IMG/VR virus record: IMGVR_UViG_3300044971_003295
Span: 1 to 57,994 of that record
Length of the DNA stretch: 57,994 nt
Direction: 5' to 3' (one strand)
DNA from: a virus
Shown: positions 1 to 10,471 of the stretch, piece after piece
Layout of the letters: the number at the start of each line of letters is the position of its first letter
Position numbering within the stretch: the stretch's first letter is position 1
Notes under the pieces: model-generated
Database searches by the model: none
What the model was told of the DNA's origin: nothing
Seen by the model: only the letters and a program-made list of their open reading frames with translations
Position numbers and translations under genes: made by a program

Positions 1-842
1 TTCGGATGCGGCGTAAAAGCTAGTAGCAGTAAAGTTTGTTGCCGAAACCCAAGACTGAAACGACGTGTAACTGACGCTATAGGTGTTAGTGTTACCTTTT
101 CTAGTGTAGGCAGGGTTGTTATAGGTAAACCTAGAGTATGTAGTTCCAGCAGTGTAGTTAGTGGCTAGTTTAAAGTAACTAACTGAGCTTGTGTAGACTG
201 CAAATACACTGTACGGAGTTGAAGAAGTGTAGGGCGTGGAAGCGGTATATAAACCGCCAGCTAACGTGTAGCTAGTTGCTCCTTGAGTGTATGTGGTGAC
301 TCCAGCAGTAAACGTATCTGCGCTTGAGGTAAAGGTATCCGCACCTTTAGTGTACGTCGCAGTTCCTACTGAGTATTGTGGCCCGCCGATGCTATATGTA
401 GTATCGCCTTTGGTATACCCGGTTGCGCCGGATGTGTATGTAGGTGCACTAGACGTGTATGTTGTTGCTCCGGATGTGTAGTTTGTATTTCCTGGTATGC
501 TGTTAAATGTTGAGTCAGTGGTGACCATCCACCAGTCGGAACTGCTTTGCACCCAGATGGCAGCGGAAGCGCCGTTGCCGACGTCAACAATGCTAAGGAT
601 GTTGTCCTGGGTTGGCATTGAAATTGTAGCGATTGGGTATGAAGACCCTACTAATGGAGTTGCGGTTGCGGTTGCTTTTGCTTTGCCGGAGTTCACTTCG
701 ATAACTCCCGAGATGGCGTCCCATTTGCTACCGTCAGTTGCTGTTCCTAGTGAGCCGGTAGTGTTTGACCTTGCGGCAAAGTTATCGTAAAACCGTTTTC
801 TTACTGAAGATACGGCACCTAAAAATACGTCTTTAATAGCCA

Positions 843-843
<1 letters not shown>
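1..843 (-). CDS. tail fibre/adhesin-like protein, 3' end outside window
   Basis: The reading frame is open from an ATG at 843 to the left edge (281 codons, no stop), so the C-terminus is missing. The first ~115 residues look like a globular attachment domain (start MAIKDVFLGAVSSVRKRFYD). The rest is rich in Tyr and Thr and repeats short units of the type YTSGATTYT and YTKGxDTFT, as in beta-structured fibre shafts. The start overlaps the stop of the collagen-like gene by one base (TAATG), which implies translational coupling in a fibre operon. The plus-strand frames here lack these features. Receptor binding is inferred from context. Confidence 0.75.
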
Positions 844-2861
<2,018 letters not shown>

Positions 2862-2892
2862 GATAAGTCCTTCTGTTGCTTATATCTTACTA

Positions 2893-4434
2893 TTAGCCAA
2901 CTACTACAACACGGTAACTGTCAGCAGAAACGTTTGCAGTTGCAACCCAAGTTAAGGTTACGGCTGCGGTATTGGTTCTAGCTACATCAACTTCAACCTG
3001 CTCATAGGTGCTTAGTTCGTATACCTGAACGTTCACGTCCCTAGAAGCCATGCCGTGAGTAACAACCCAAGTGACTACGTTGCTGGCTGGCTGTAGAAGG
3101 GTGTTGTTTTCAGCATATTTGGTAGTGAATCCGAGGTTGGTTTTAGCGCCAGCGGCGGTTGAGGAGCCAGTACCACCGTCTGCAACAGCAATGTCAGTAC
3201 CATTCCATACACCAGTAGCGATAGTTCCAAGGGTAGTAATGGTGTTCTGACCAACGTAGGTTGAAGCAATGTCAACGCTGTCACCGTTAGCGGTGATTCG
3301 GTCGGCTGTGCCTACTACGTTTAGCGTGTTTCCAGTCTTGGTAAGACCGTCGCCTGCAGTAATCTGACCTAGGCCAGTGAACTGAGTAAACGTAAGAGCG
3401 GTAGTGCCAACAGTTACTGCACCGTCGTTAGTAAGTACCCAGCCAGAATCTGCGTTAGCCGTACCTTCTTCAACGAATACTGCAAAGTTTCCAGTTACTT
3501 CAGCGTTTGCATCTGCGTCTGTTGAACGTACAGGTGCACCAGTAGCCTGAACTACGTAGATACCGTTCTGTGAGCCAGTAGACTGGTTTTTGATAAGAAT
3601 GCGGTCTCCGGTAGCAAGCGTTACACCGTCAACCGTTGAACCATCAGCAAATGCTGATGCCAAAGTTCCAGTTGCAGTTGTAGCTACACGGACAGATGCT
3701 TTCCAGTCAATTCCCTGTGCTGCTGAGTCAACGTATGCCTTGGTTGCGGCGTCTGTTGCATCGGTAGGAGTTCCAAGACCGGTGATCTTGTTGGTGCCCA
3801 TCGCGATGGCACCAGTCATGGTACCGCCAGCTAGGGCCAGCTTTGCATCAAGCTGAGTCTGAACTGAGCTGGTAACGCCATCGACGTAGTTAAGCTCGGT
3901 GGCAGTGGCAGTAAGAACTACATCCTCGTTAATCTTTGGTGAGGTGAGTGTCTTGTTGGTTAGGGTCTGGGTGTTAGTTGTTCCAACTACTGCACCAGTA
4001 GCACCGTGCGCTTCTGTTGCACTTGTGTGGGTTGTGAGGTTGCCTGCAACTGTTGATGCTGAACCATATGCATCATATGTGTTCGTGGTTACAGAGATTG
4101 CACCAGTTGTGTCGTTGTAGGTAAGACCAGTTCCAACTGCGTTACCGATAGCGTCCTGAGCACGCTCGTCAGTGAAGTACTTGTTGGTCGAGCCTTCTTC
4201 AATGACGTCAGTAGTTAGTGCGTCAATAGCAGTGGTAATCTGAGTAGCGGTGTCGCCACCAGCAGCTAGAGAGACCCAAGCGCTACCGTTCCAGAGGGTG
4301 ATCTGGTTGGTGTCGGTGTCGTAGTAGATTTGACCTGCTACCGGGCTTGATGGCGCGGTGGATAGGTTTTGGATTCTTGCATTAAGAAGCTCATTCTTAT
4401 TAAGATTGAGCCCTGTTAAAAATGAGCGTGACAT
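2893..4434 (-). CDS. tail fibre / minor tail protein
   Basis: A 513-residue protein rich in Thr, Ala, Gly and Asn. Its start (MSRSFLTGLNLNKNELLNAR, then GQIYYDTDTNQITLWNGSAW near residues 35-55) matches the start of the collagen-like protein in layout and in the NGSAW/TGSAW motif. The remainder looks like repeated beta-strand fibre sequence (for example TNTQTLTNKTLTSPKI), a pattern common in phage fibre shafts and knobs. It sits in the minus-strand fibre operon between genes of the same class. The receptor is unknown. Confidence 0.8.
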   Translation of the reverse strand: MSRSFLTGLNLNKNELLNARIQNLSTAPSSPVAGQIYYDTDTNQITLWNGSAWVSLAAGGDTATQITTAIDALTTDVIEEGSTNKYFTDERAQDAIGNAVGTGLTYNDTTGAISVTTNTYDAYGSASTVAGNLTTHTSATEAHGATGAVVGTTNTQTLTNKTLTSPKINEDVVLTATATELNYVDGVTSSVQTQLDAKLALAGGTMTGAIAMGTNKITGLGTPTDATDAATKAYVDSAAQGIDWKASVRVATTATGTLASAFADGSTVDGVTLATGDRILIKNQSTGSQNGIYVVQATGAPVRSTDADANAEVTGNFAVFVEEGTANADSGWVLTNDGAVTVGTTALTFTQFTGLGQITAGDGLTKTGNTLNVVGTADRITANGDSVDIASTYVGQNTITTLGTIATGVWNGTDIAVADGGTGSSTAAGAKTNLGFTTKYAENNTLLQPASNVVTWVVTHGMASRDVNVQVYELSTYEQVEVDVARTNTAAVTLTWVATANVSADSYRVVVVG

Positions 4435-4443
4435 TTGATTTCC

Positions 4444-4797
4444 TTAGGATAGATAAGCAATTCCAGAAATAGTTGCTGAAAATGCAATGGTTAATGAGTT
4501 TGAGTTGGTGTGCGTTACTGCGCCTTCAACCATGGTGTTGGCGCTATCAAACACCGTTACATTTGGTCGAAAGTTTAAATTGTGTGCGATTGTCCAAGTA
4601 GCAGAGGCTGCTGCTTGGTTGTGAGTGTAGGAGACTAAAGCTGGAATATCTCCTGAAATAAGCCCTCCCGGACCTGTGGCTCCTGTAGGTCCGGTCGGTC
4701 CTTGAACGCCTTGAGGGCCTCCATAGGCGATTGTTACACTATTGCCAGTCTTATCGATCTGGACAATATTTGGTTTATCTTCGTATTCGACCGGCAT
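4444..4797 (-). CDS. small virion protein with short collagen-like stretch
   Basis: A 117-residue protein with a short Gly-X-Y segment at about residues 30-46 ([19 protein letters not shown]), then a beta-rich C-terminal domain (ATWTIAHNLNFRPNVTVFDS) typical of small phage fibre knobs. Its start overlaps the stop of the next upstream gene (TTAAT on the plus strand), so the two are coupled. It is probably part of the fibre or baseplate complex. Confidence 0.7.
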   Translation of the reverse strand: MPVEYEDKPNIVQIDKTGNSVTIAYGGPQGVQGPTGPTGATGPGGLISGDIPALVSYTHNQAAASATWTIAHNLNFRPNVTVFDSANTMVEGAVTHTNSNSLTIAFSATISGIAYLS

Positions 4798-5162
4798 TAA
4801 CGAGTAACCTCCGGCCTTACTACGAAGTTTCCCTGTACCAATCTGCTGACTACACCTGATACAGGAGCTATTAGTTCCAGATCGTAAACGTGAATACCTG
4901 GGGTCAGGTTTGCGGTTACTGATGCTGGAACAGACATGGTGACGGTGCCTGCGGCTCCGCCTAAAGTTATGTATGTGTTCTCGGTGGTGAGAACTAGAAG
5001 TGTGGTGCTGGCGTCAACAGTGGCTCTGACGTGCATTCTCGCTGTGTATCCTGTGACGTTGATTGCCACTTTAGCAGAAGTTTTCCAGGTGATGGTACGC
5101 GAAAACGTCGCGCCTTGGTCGGCAACGATGTTATAGAGTCCTGCTGGTGGGCAACAGCTCAT
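4797..5162 (-). CDS. virion structural protein (baseplate-type beta domain)
   Basis: A 121-residue protein, first gene of the minus-strand fibre operon. After a Cys-Cys-Pro start it has DQGATFSRTITWKT, a pattern often seen in small phage baseplate or upper-fibre proteins, followed by alternating beta strands. Its promoter region is shared with the divergent gene at 5234. A GAGG ribosome site lies ~6 nt before the ATG. The role is inferred from position and fold pattern. Confidence 0.65.
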   Translation of the reverse strand: MSCCPPAGLYNIVADQGATFSRTITWKTSAKVAINVTGYTARMHVRATVDASTTLLVLTTENTYITLGGAAGTVTMSVPASVTANLTPGIHVYDLELIAPVSGVVSRLVQGNFVVRPEVTR

Positions 5163-5199
5163 GATGCCTCAATTCGGAAGAAAGGTGTAGTCCCTATTA

Positions 5200-5228
5200 T
5201 TGTACAACAAATATGGGAATGTTAGAAT
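5200..5228 (+). promoter_or_regulatory. divergent promoter region; leaderless rightward promoter
   Basis: Rightward: TTGTAC (5200-5205), 17-nt spacer, TAGAAT (5223-5228), then five bases to the ATG at 5234, so the transcript probably starts at or next to the start codon. The -35 lies in the palindrome TTGTACAA (5200-5207), whose other strand supplies a TACAAT-like -10 for the leftward fibre operon. The two promoters therefore overlap. Confidence 0.55.
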
Positions 5229-5233
5229 GTGGT

Positions 5234-6163
5234 ATGGACCTAAAGACCTTTAAAGACCTGGGTGGAGAGACCTGGCGGGTTAGACGGCTCATCTCAAAAG
5301 ATGACCCGCATTGGTCAGCGTTTAACCCATCTATAGGGCTAAACCCTGATGGAAGTTTGATTGCACTATTTAGATCCAGCAACTATGTAATTGACCCGAA
5401 TAATGGCTCAATAATCATAGTTCAAGGTAATAAAGTAAGAAATCGTTTGTATTTTTCTCCGCTGGATAGCGAGTTTAAACCCGTTGAGCTTACTGAAATA
5501 CATATAATAAACTCTCCATTCCCCTTGGTTAGAGGAGTAGAAGATGCAAAACTTTATTATAGAGATAGCTCCTGGTACTTCACTGGAGTAATTAAAGAAT
5601 CTGATTACTGCCCTACACCTAAACTTGCAACTTTTAAACTTTTGTCACCTAATTCTGCTGAATTACTAAGAATATGGGACTTAACCGCCGAAATTACGGA
5701 GAAAAACTGGATGGCTCCAAGGGACAATAAAAATTTTGATTTTATATACGGTCCAACTTCTGTAGTAAAAAATAACAAAATAGTTGAGGTAAGAGAGTTA
5801 TCTGACTCGATTAGAAAAATTAGAGGCAACACTAACCTATTAGACCTGCCGGACGGATCGTATCTGTCTGTTGTGCATGAGACTAGAGGGGTTAGAAGTG
5901 CTGAGTACTATGACCCTAAATCTTTTAGCGTAAGGTCTAGCGTTCTAAGGGAGTACTCTCATAGGTTTGCGTTCTACTCGTCTGGCGGAGTTCTGATAAA
6001 ATTATCAAAGCAGTTTTGTTTTGAAAGTCCTGGCATAGAGTATGCAGCAGGATTAATCCTTAAAGATGGGTACATATACGTGTCGTACGGTAAAAAGGAT
6101 ATTAGGTCTCATGTTGCTAAAATTAGTATGGATTTAGTTTTGGATATGTTGGAGGAAGTATAA
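5234..6163 (+). CDS. glycosidase-like five-bladed beta-propeller protein (GH130-like)
   Basis: A 309-residue protein with the sugar-active propeller pattern: FNPSIGLNPDG near residue 27, RGVEDAKLYYRDSSWYFTG near residue 100, EKNWMAP near 155, a GNTNLLDLPDGSYLSVVHE strand near 205, and SPGIEYAAGLILKDGYIYVSYGKKD near 280. This resembles GH130 phosphorylases and related propellers. Start ATG 5234 is preferred over 5213 because a promoter -10 ends five bases before it. Its place beside the fibre genes suggests a role on host surface glycans or on glycosylated virions. Catalytic residues cannot be assigned with certainty. Confidence 0.6.
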   Translation: MDLKTFKDLGGETWRVRRLISKDDPHWSAFNPSIGLNPDGSLIALFRSSNYVIDPNNGSIIIVQGNKVRNRLYFSPLDSEFKPVELTEIHIINSPFPLVRGVEDAKLYYRDSSWYFTGVIKESDYCPTPKLATFKLLSPNSAELLRIWDLTAEITEKNWMAPRDNKNFDFIYGPTSVVKNNKIVEVRELSDSIRKIRGNTNLLDLPDGSYLSVVHETRGVRSAEYYDPKSFSVRSSVLREYSHRFAFYSSGGVLIKLSKQFCFESPGIEYAAGLILKDGYIYVSYGKKDIRSHVAKISMDLVLDMLEEV

Positions 6164-6390
6164 TGTTAGATTTATTAGAGGACACCGACGTACGTACAAA
6201 TGATTCTAATGAAAACGAACAATTTGCTCATTATGCTGAAAAGGCCTCTGTAACTGAGGGGTATATTATGGGAACTCCAGTAATGGCTATATGCGGTAAA
6301 ATCTTTGTCCCCTCTAGAGACCCCGAAAAATTAAGGGTGTGTCCCCCTTGCAAAGAAATTTTAGATGCACTATTCTTATCTAGCGAGTAA
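6163..6390 (+). CDS. DUF3039-like small zinc protein
   Basis: A 75-residue protein with FAHYAEKASVTEGYIMGTPV, then CGKIFVPSRDPEKLRVCPPCKE. This matches the actinobacterial DUF3039 pattern (Cys...CPxC, VPxRDPE). The cysteines at about residues 44, 59 and 62 could bind metal. It overlaps the upstream stop (TAATG), so it is co-translated with the propeller gene. Function unknown; the family supports an actinobacterial host. Confidence 0.75.
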   Translation: MLDLLEDTDVRTNDSNENEQFAHYAEKASVTEGYIMGTPVMAICGKIFVPSRDPEKLRVCPPCKEILDALFLSSE

Positions 6391-6456
6391 TACTAGGTAT
6401 TTAAAAACTAGAGTATACTTGTAAAACTATCAATCCCTAACTCTAAGGCGGCACAA

Positions 6457-8496
6457 TTGTCTCTGTTCTCTTTTGAACTCAATAAAGAATTTGTAGCTGA
6501 ATATAAGAGCAAAGAATCTCCTTTCGGATACAAAGATGCCGCTGGCAACTCTGTAGGCGAAATCACATTCTTGCGAACATATTCACGTAAAAAGGAAGAT
6601 GGTACCAAAGAAACATGGGCAGAAGTCTGCGAACGTGTTACCAACGGTACTTACTCTATCCAGAAAGACCACGCAAAGCAGAACCGCTTGCCATGGTCAG
6701 ACGCTAAGGCTGCGGCCTCGGCAAAAGAGTTTTTCGACTCTCTATTCAATCTAAAGTGGTCACCACCTGGCCGTGGTCTTTGGGTTATGGGAACAGATAT
6801 TGTAAATCGTCAGAAGAACTCTGCGGCTCTTCAGAACTGTGCATTTGTCTCGACCCTAGAGATGACCAAGCAGAACCCTGGTAAGCCATTCGCGTTCCTT
6901 ATGGAAGCCTCGATGCTCGGCGTGGGAGTTGGCTTTGATGACAAGGGTGCTGACAAGAACTTTGAAATCTATGAGCCAGCTGGGTTCCAGGAATATGTAA
7001 TTCCGGACACCAGAGAAGGTTGGATGGAGTCAACTGTTGCTCTTATCAACTCGTTCCTAAAGCCAGACCAGCCAATCTGGGAGTTCAACTATGACCAGAT
7101 TCGTCCGTACGGTGCCCCGATTGCTACCTTCGGTGGAACCGCGTCAGGTCCAGACCCGTTGTTTGCACTTCACGGGAAGATTCGTGCAATTTTCTTAGGT
7201 CGTAAGGGTCAGCTCCTAACTACTGTCGACATTGCCGACATTGGTAACTTAATCGGTAGGTGTGTAGTTTCTGGAAACGTCCGTCGTTCGGCAGAACTTC
7301 TAATCGGTCGCATTGATGACGATAACTTCTTGAACCTTAAGAATGCAGAGGCGTTCCCGGAGCGTAACTCGTATGACCCAGAGACTCCAGGATGGGGTTG
7401 GATGTCAAACAACTCGGTCATGGTAAGCGTTGGTACTGACTTCTCAAAGATTATCGATGGCATTATCCGCAACGGTGAGCCAGGCGTAATCTGGGAAGAT
7501 GTGTCAAAGGCTTATGGCCGTCTAGGTGACCCAATCAACAACAAGGACCACCGCATCATGGGCTACAACCCTTGTGCAGAGCAGTCTCTCGAAAGCTATG
7601 AGATGTGTACCTTGGTTGAAACATACCTAAACCGCCACGAGAGTAAGGAAGACTACCTTCGTACTTTGAAGTTTGCTTACCTCTACGCTAAGACCGTAAC
7701 TCTCATGCCTACCCACTGGGAAGAGACCAACGCAATTATGCAGCGCAACCGTCGCATCGGAACTTCGATGTCTGGTATCGCTAACTTTGCTGACATCCAT
7801 GGGCTTCCGGCTCTTCGTACTTGGATGGACGAGGGCTACGCAGTTATCAAGAAGTACGATGTCACTTACTCGGAGTGGCTAGGTATTCGCGAGTCAATCA
7901 AGACTACGACCGTCAAGCCGTCGGGCACCGTGTCGATTCTTGCAGGCGAGAGCCCAGGCGTTCACTGGACTCCAGGTGGCGAGTACTTTATGCGTGCTAT
8001 CCGCTTTGGTAACAATGACCCGATGCTTCCGCTATTCAAGATGGCTAACTACAATGTAGAGCCAGCTTCAGAGAGTCCAGAGACTACCTCGGTAGTGTTC
8101 TTCCCAATCAAGTCAGGTGCAAAGCGTGCAGAGCGCGGCGTTACTATCTTTGAGAAGATGGCACTTGCTGCTACTGCCCAGCGTTACTGGTCAGACAACT
8201 CGGTGTCAGTCACCATCTCGTTTGACCCAGAGACGGAAGCTCAGCACGTTGAGTCTGTGCTTCACATGTATGACGGTCAGCTCAAGACGGTATCGTTCTT
8301 GCCATCTGGTAACTACACCTACCCTCAAATGCCTTACACCCAGATTACAAAAGAAGAGTATGAGAGCGCGGCTGAGAAGTTGTTCCCTATCTCGTTTGAT
8401 GGCGTCTACCAGGGTCTAGGCGTTGAAGCTATTGGCGAAGCCTACTGCACCACAGACGCATGTGAAGTAAAGCTCATCAAGGAAAACCAGAAGTAA
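6457..8496 (+). CDS. nrdJ: class II (adenosylcobalamin-dependent) ribonucleotide reductase
   Basis: A 679-residue RNR catalytic subunit that makes deoxynucleotides from ribonucleotides. Visible family motifs are NCAFVSTLEM near residue 126, GVGVGFDDKGA near 157, GNVRRSAE near 273, the NPCAEQSLESYEMC active-site region near 371, and a C-terminal CTTDAC pair. No small subunit is present, as expected for class II enzymes. Start is TTG 6457 after an AAGG site, giving MSLFSFELNKEFV as in actinophage homologues. It works with the phage dNMP kinase, ThyX and thioredoxin. Confidence 0.92.
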   Translation: MSLFSFELNKEFVAEYKSKESPFGYKDAAGNSVGEITFLRTYSRKKEDGTKETWAEVCERVTNGTYSIQKDHAKQNRLPWSDAKAAASAKEFFDSLFNLKWSPPGRGLWVMGTDIVNRQKNSAALQNCAFVSTLEMTKQNPGKPFAFLMEASMLGVGVGFDDKGADKNFEIYEPAGFQEYVIPDTREGWMESTVALINSFLKPDQPIWEFNYDQIRPYGAPIATFGGTASGPDPLFALHGKIRAIFLGRKGQLLTTVDIADIGNLIGRCVVSGNVRRSAELLIGRIDDDNFLNLKNAEAFPERNSYDPETPGWGWMSNNSVMVSVGTDFSKIIDGIIRNGEPGVIWEDVSKAYGRLGDPINNKDHRIMGYNPCAEQSLESYEMCTLVETYLNRHESKEDYLRTLKFAYLYAKTVTLMPTHWEETNAIMQRNRRIGTSMSGIANFADIHGLPALRTWMDEGYAVIKKYDVTYSEWLGIRESIKTTTVKPSGTVSILAGESPGVHWTPGGEYFMRAIRFGNNDPMLPLFKMANYNVEPASESPETTSVVFFPIKSGAKRAERGVTIFEKMALAATAQRYWSDNSVSVTISFDPETEAQHVESVLHMYDGQLKTVSFLPSGNYTYPQMPYTQITKEEYESAAEKLFPISFDGVYQGLGVEAIGEAYCTTDACEVKLIKENQK

Positions 8497-8510
8497 TATC
8501 TGTAAAGCAG

Positions 8511-8540
8511 GAAAGCCGTCCTTCGGGGCGGCTTTTTTGT
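8511..8540 (+). terminator. intrinsic terminator after RNR
   Basis: AAGCCGTCC and GGGCGGCTT pair around a TTCG loop and are followed by six T. Confidence 0.9.
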
Positions 8541-8553
8541 TATCAATTTGTAA

Positions 8554-8603
8554 TTGCCTCTTGCGTAAATTAAGAGGCCAAGATAGGCTTTTTCTAGTGC
8601 CAA
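8554..8603 (+). promoter_or_regulatory. candidate promoter of the WhiB-like gene
   Basis: TTGCGT, a 17-nt spacer and TAGGCT lie just downstream of the RNR terminator. This is the same -35 and spacing as the cassette promoters at 38-53 kb. An alternative is TTGTAA, 17 nt, TAAGAG a few bases upstream. A long leader runs to the ATG at 8628. Confidence 0.45.
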
Positions 8604-8627
8604 CAAGCAGAAAATAAGGAACTAAAT

Positions 8628-8951
8628 ATGCCAGCGTTTGAGTCGTTTTTCCCAGAAGATTATCCAGATTTTGAAGAATTTGGGACTCCTCCCTGCGCTA
8701 CGAGCGACCCTGACTCCTTCTTTTCTGAAGACCATCCTGATGGAATGAAAAAGATTCGGCCTATCTACCGCTATGAGCGTGAAGCAAAGCAAATATGCCT
8801 AGAGTGTCCTTATATGAAACGATGCTTGCAGTTTGCTTTGGACAACCCCGACGTGCAAGGTATCTGGGGAGCAACCACTGAGCAGCAGCGAATTAAGATA
8901 AGGAAGGGTATTCCGGTTTCCATAGCCCTGCCCTCAAGTAAACATCGCTAA
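8628..8951 (+). CDS. WhiB-family iron-sulphur transcription regulator
   Basis: A 107-residue protein with the WhiB layout: one Cys near residue 22 (PPCATSDPDSFF), then CLECPYMKRC (residues ~63-71), for four cluster-binding cysteines, followed by the GIWGATTEQQR turn and a basic C-terminus (KIRKG). Family members bind a 4Fe-4S cluster and the main sigma factor. Phage versions are known to redirect host transcription or cause exclusion. An AAGGAAC site precedes the ATG. Confidence 0.92.
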   Translation: MPAFESFFPEDYPDFEEFGTPPCATSDPDSFFSEDHPDGMKKIRPIYRYEREAKQICLECPYMKRCLQFALDNPDVQGIWGATTEQQRIKIRKGIPVSIALPSSKHR

Positions 8952-8958
8952 AATGAGG

Positions 8959-9009
8959 TAAAATAGTATTGCCTGGGAGAGGGTGCTAATTAACCATACC
9001 TATCCCGGG
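8959..9009 (+). promoter_or_regulatory. -10 box and 5'-terminal stem-loop before the membrane gene
   Basis: TAAAAT (8959-8964) places +1 near 8971. CCTGGGA (8972-8978) then pairs with TCCCGGG (9003-9009), and the 3' arm runs into the GGGAG ribosome site of the gene at 9016. A clear -35 is missing. A stem at +1 also occurs in the cassette array. Confidence 0.45.
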
Positions 9010-9015
9010 AGAATT

Positions 9016-9276
9016 ATGTACATATTAAAAACCATCCTAAAGCGTACTGTCGCTTTGGTGATTCTAAAAGTCAGTGCAGTTCTAGCCGCCGGTTCTATCG
9101 GTGGCGTTGAGCTGTGGCAGTCAGCCCTTATCGCCGCGTTTGTCGGTGTCATGGAAGTTGCTGAATCTCTAGCCCGTGCCTATGTTGTAGACGGAAATCT
9201 AAGCGAAGACGAGATCAACGTTGCGTTCGCATCGTCTGCTGAAGCTGAAGTTGCTAAGAACAAGGGCGTCAACTAG
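9016..9276 (+). CDS. small membrane protein (holin-like)
   Basis: An 86-residue protein with two hydrophobic segments (about residues 10-24 and 32-48) and a charged C-terminus (SEDEINVAFASSAEAEVAKNKG). Start ATG 9016 follows a GGGAG site; longer starts lack one. Size and layout fit a holin or another small phage membrane protein, but it is away from the lysis operon, so its function is open. Confidence 0.65.
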   Translation: MYILKTILKRTVALVILKVSAVLAAGSIGGVELWQSALIAAFVGVMEVAESLARAYVVDGNLSEDEINVAFASSAEAEVAKNKGVN

Positions 9277-9283
9277 TTCAATA

Positions 9284-9319
9284 AAAAAAGAACCCCCTGC
9301 GAAAGCAGGGGGTTTTTTC
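9284..9319. terminator. bidirectional terminator
   Basis: AACCCCCTGC and GCAGGGGGTT pair around GAAA, with A-run and T-run flanks. It serves the convergent genes on both sides. Confidence 0.9.
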
Positions 9320-9323
9320 TTAA

Positions 9324-9794
9324 TTAGATTATGTCTTCGCCTTTGAGTTTAGTTCTGGCTACTCCATAGTACAAAGGGTTAGCTGAGCTCAGGCCCATAG
9401 CTTTTGCAATCTTAGTGAGCGAGATACCTTTGTCTTCGTATTCGAAGCGAAGTGCTTCGTGATACTGGTCTGTCCCGTAAGTCTTGGCAGTTTGAATTCT
9501 TTCGACTGCTTCCTGAATTTCGGTTGGTGTTGCCTTGCTACGAGTTCTTTTAGCTGCTACTGGAATCTCGGCCATGATTACTCGGCGTCGAACTCCTGCG
9601 TATGTGACCTCAAGCTTCTTGGCTAGAGCCAACAGGCTACCGCCCTTCGAGTAGTACTCAACGAGAAGTTCCGTATAGGTCCTAGATGCGTCATGCTGAG
9701 GAGACTTGGTGTCTCTTGATCCGTATGCCTTTTTGGCTAGTGGCAGTACCGGAGCGATTTTCTCCGCGTACTCTTCTAGTAGTTCGTCTTTCAT
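9324..9794 (-). CDS. helix-turn-helix DNA-binding protein
   Basis: A 156-residue protein with two HTH-like segments: GGSLLALAKKLEVTYAGVRRRV near residue 52 and GISLTKIAKAMGLSSANPLYYG near residue 123, joined by a basic stretch (KRTRSKATPTE). It is the only minus-strand gene among plus-strand neighbours and diverges from the small basic gene at 9916, a common layout for a regulator. Target unknown. Confidence 0.65.
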   Translation of the reverse strand: MKDELLEEYAEKIAPVLPLAKKAYGSRDTKSPQHDASRTYTELLVEYYSKGGSLLALAKKLEVTYAGVRRRVIMAEIPVAAKRTRSKATPTEIQEAVERIQTAKTYGTDQYHEALRFEYEDKGISLTKIAKAMGLSSANPLYYGVARTKLKGEDII

Positions 9795-9915
9795 ATTTGC
9801 TCCTTAGTGCTGGAAGATATAACTCACTATAATCAGGTTAAATAATACTTGTCAAGTACTTTACAAAAGAATTATTTGTGTGTTAGCATGTTCAAATCTA
9901 AAGAAAGGAATGACC

Positions 9916-10047
9916 ATGGCAAAAGGTAAAGGCGGCGGTCCTGCCCCTAAAAAGGGTGGCAATGATGACCGCAACAACAAGAAGGCGTTTAAGAAGCGTC
10001 CGAAGATATTTGACGCAATCAAGCGTCGTCTAATCACTAAGTCATAG
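9916..10047 (+). CDS. small basic protein
   Basis: A 43-residue protein that is Lys/Arg rich (MAKGKGGGPAPKKGGNDDRN, later AFKKRPKIFDAIKRRL). An AGAAAGGA site sits ~5 nt before the ATG at 9916. A TTTACA / 17 nt / TTAGCA promoter is possible upstream. It may bind nucleic acid; no family recognised. Confidence 0.6.
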   Translation: MAKGKGGGPAPKKGGNDDRNNKKAFKKRPKIFDAIKRRLITKS

Positions 10048-10052
10048 TTTGC

Positions 10053-10064
10053 TATAATTGATGC
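10053..10064 (+). promoter_or_regulatory. extended -10 of a leaderless promoter
   Basis: TGCTATAAT, with TATAAT at 10053-10058, lies six bases before the ATG at 10065. No ribosome site fits between them. Confidence 0.5.
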
Positions 10065-10445
10065 ATGGGATACACAGGCGATAAGAAGCGAGAATACCAG
10101 CTCGACTACGTGACTAAGCGCAAGCGCGACTGGATTAAGTCTCAGGGCGGTAAATGTAAGAAGTGCGGGTCAACCAGCAATCTAGAGGTTGACCACATTG
10201 ATGAGAATGACAAGACATTTAACCCCCGTGACATATGGTCTCGTAGCGAAGAAGTTCGTAAGAAAGAGCTTCAACACTGTCAAGTCTTATGTGAAACATG
10301 CCATCAAAACAAAACAGACTCGTACAATAAAGATAAGAAAGAAGCGGCTATCATTGCTTGTGGTACTCCAGAGAAGTACAGTAGTGGGTGCAGGTGCTTT
10401 GTTTGCCGTCAGGACCATGTGTTTGCTTGGCGAAACTTGGTCTAG
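10065..10445 (+). CDS. HNH endonuclease-type protein
   Basis: A 126-residue protein with KCKKCGSTSNLEVDHIDEND near residues 29-48 and CQVLCETCHQNK near 73-84, the two Cys pairs and DH core of HNH nucleases, plus a further C-terminal CxC...CxxC set (GCRCFVCRQDH). It lies just upstream of the tmRNA gene. It may be a homing-type nuclease or a packaging/restriction HNH; the sequence does not decide. Confidence 0.75.
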   Translation: MGYTGDKKREYQLDYVTKRKRDWIKSQGGKCKKCGSTSNLEVDHIDENDKTFNPRDIWSRSEEVRKKELQHCQVLCETCHQNKTDSYNKDKKEAAIIACGTPEKYSSGCRCFVCRQDHVFAWRNLV

Positions 10446-10471
10446 CTTTTAATACAACTAAATATAGAAAC

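Noticed and set aside
287-790. Plus-strand frames at the left edge
   Set aside because: They are antisense to an open fibre gene with clear repeat structure.
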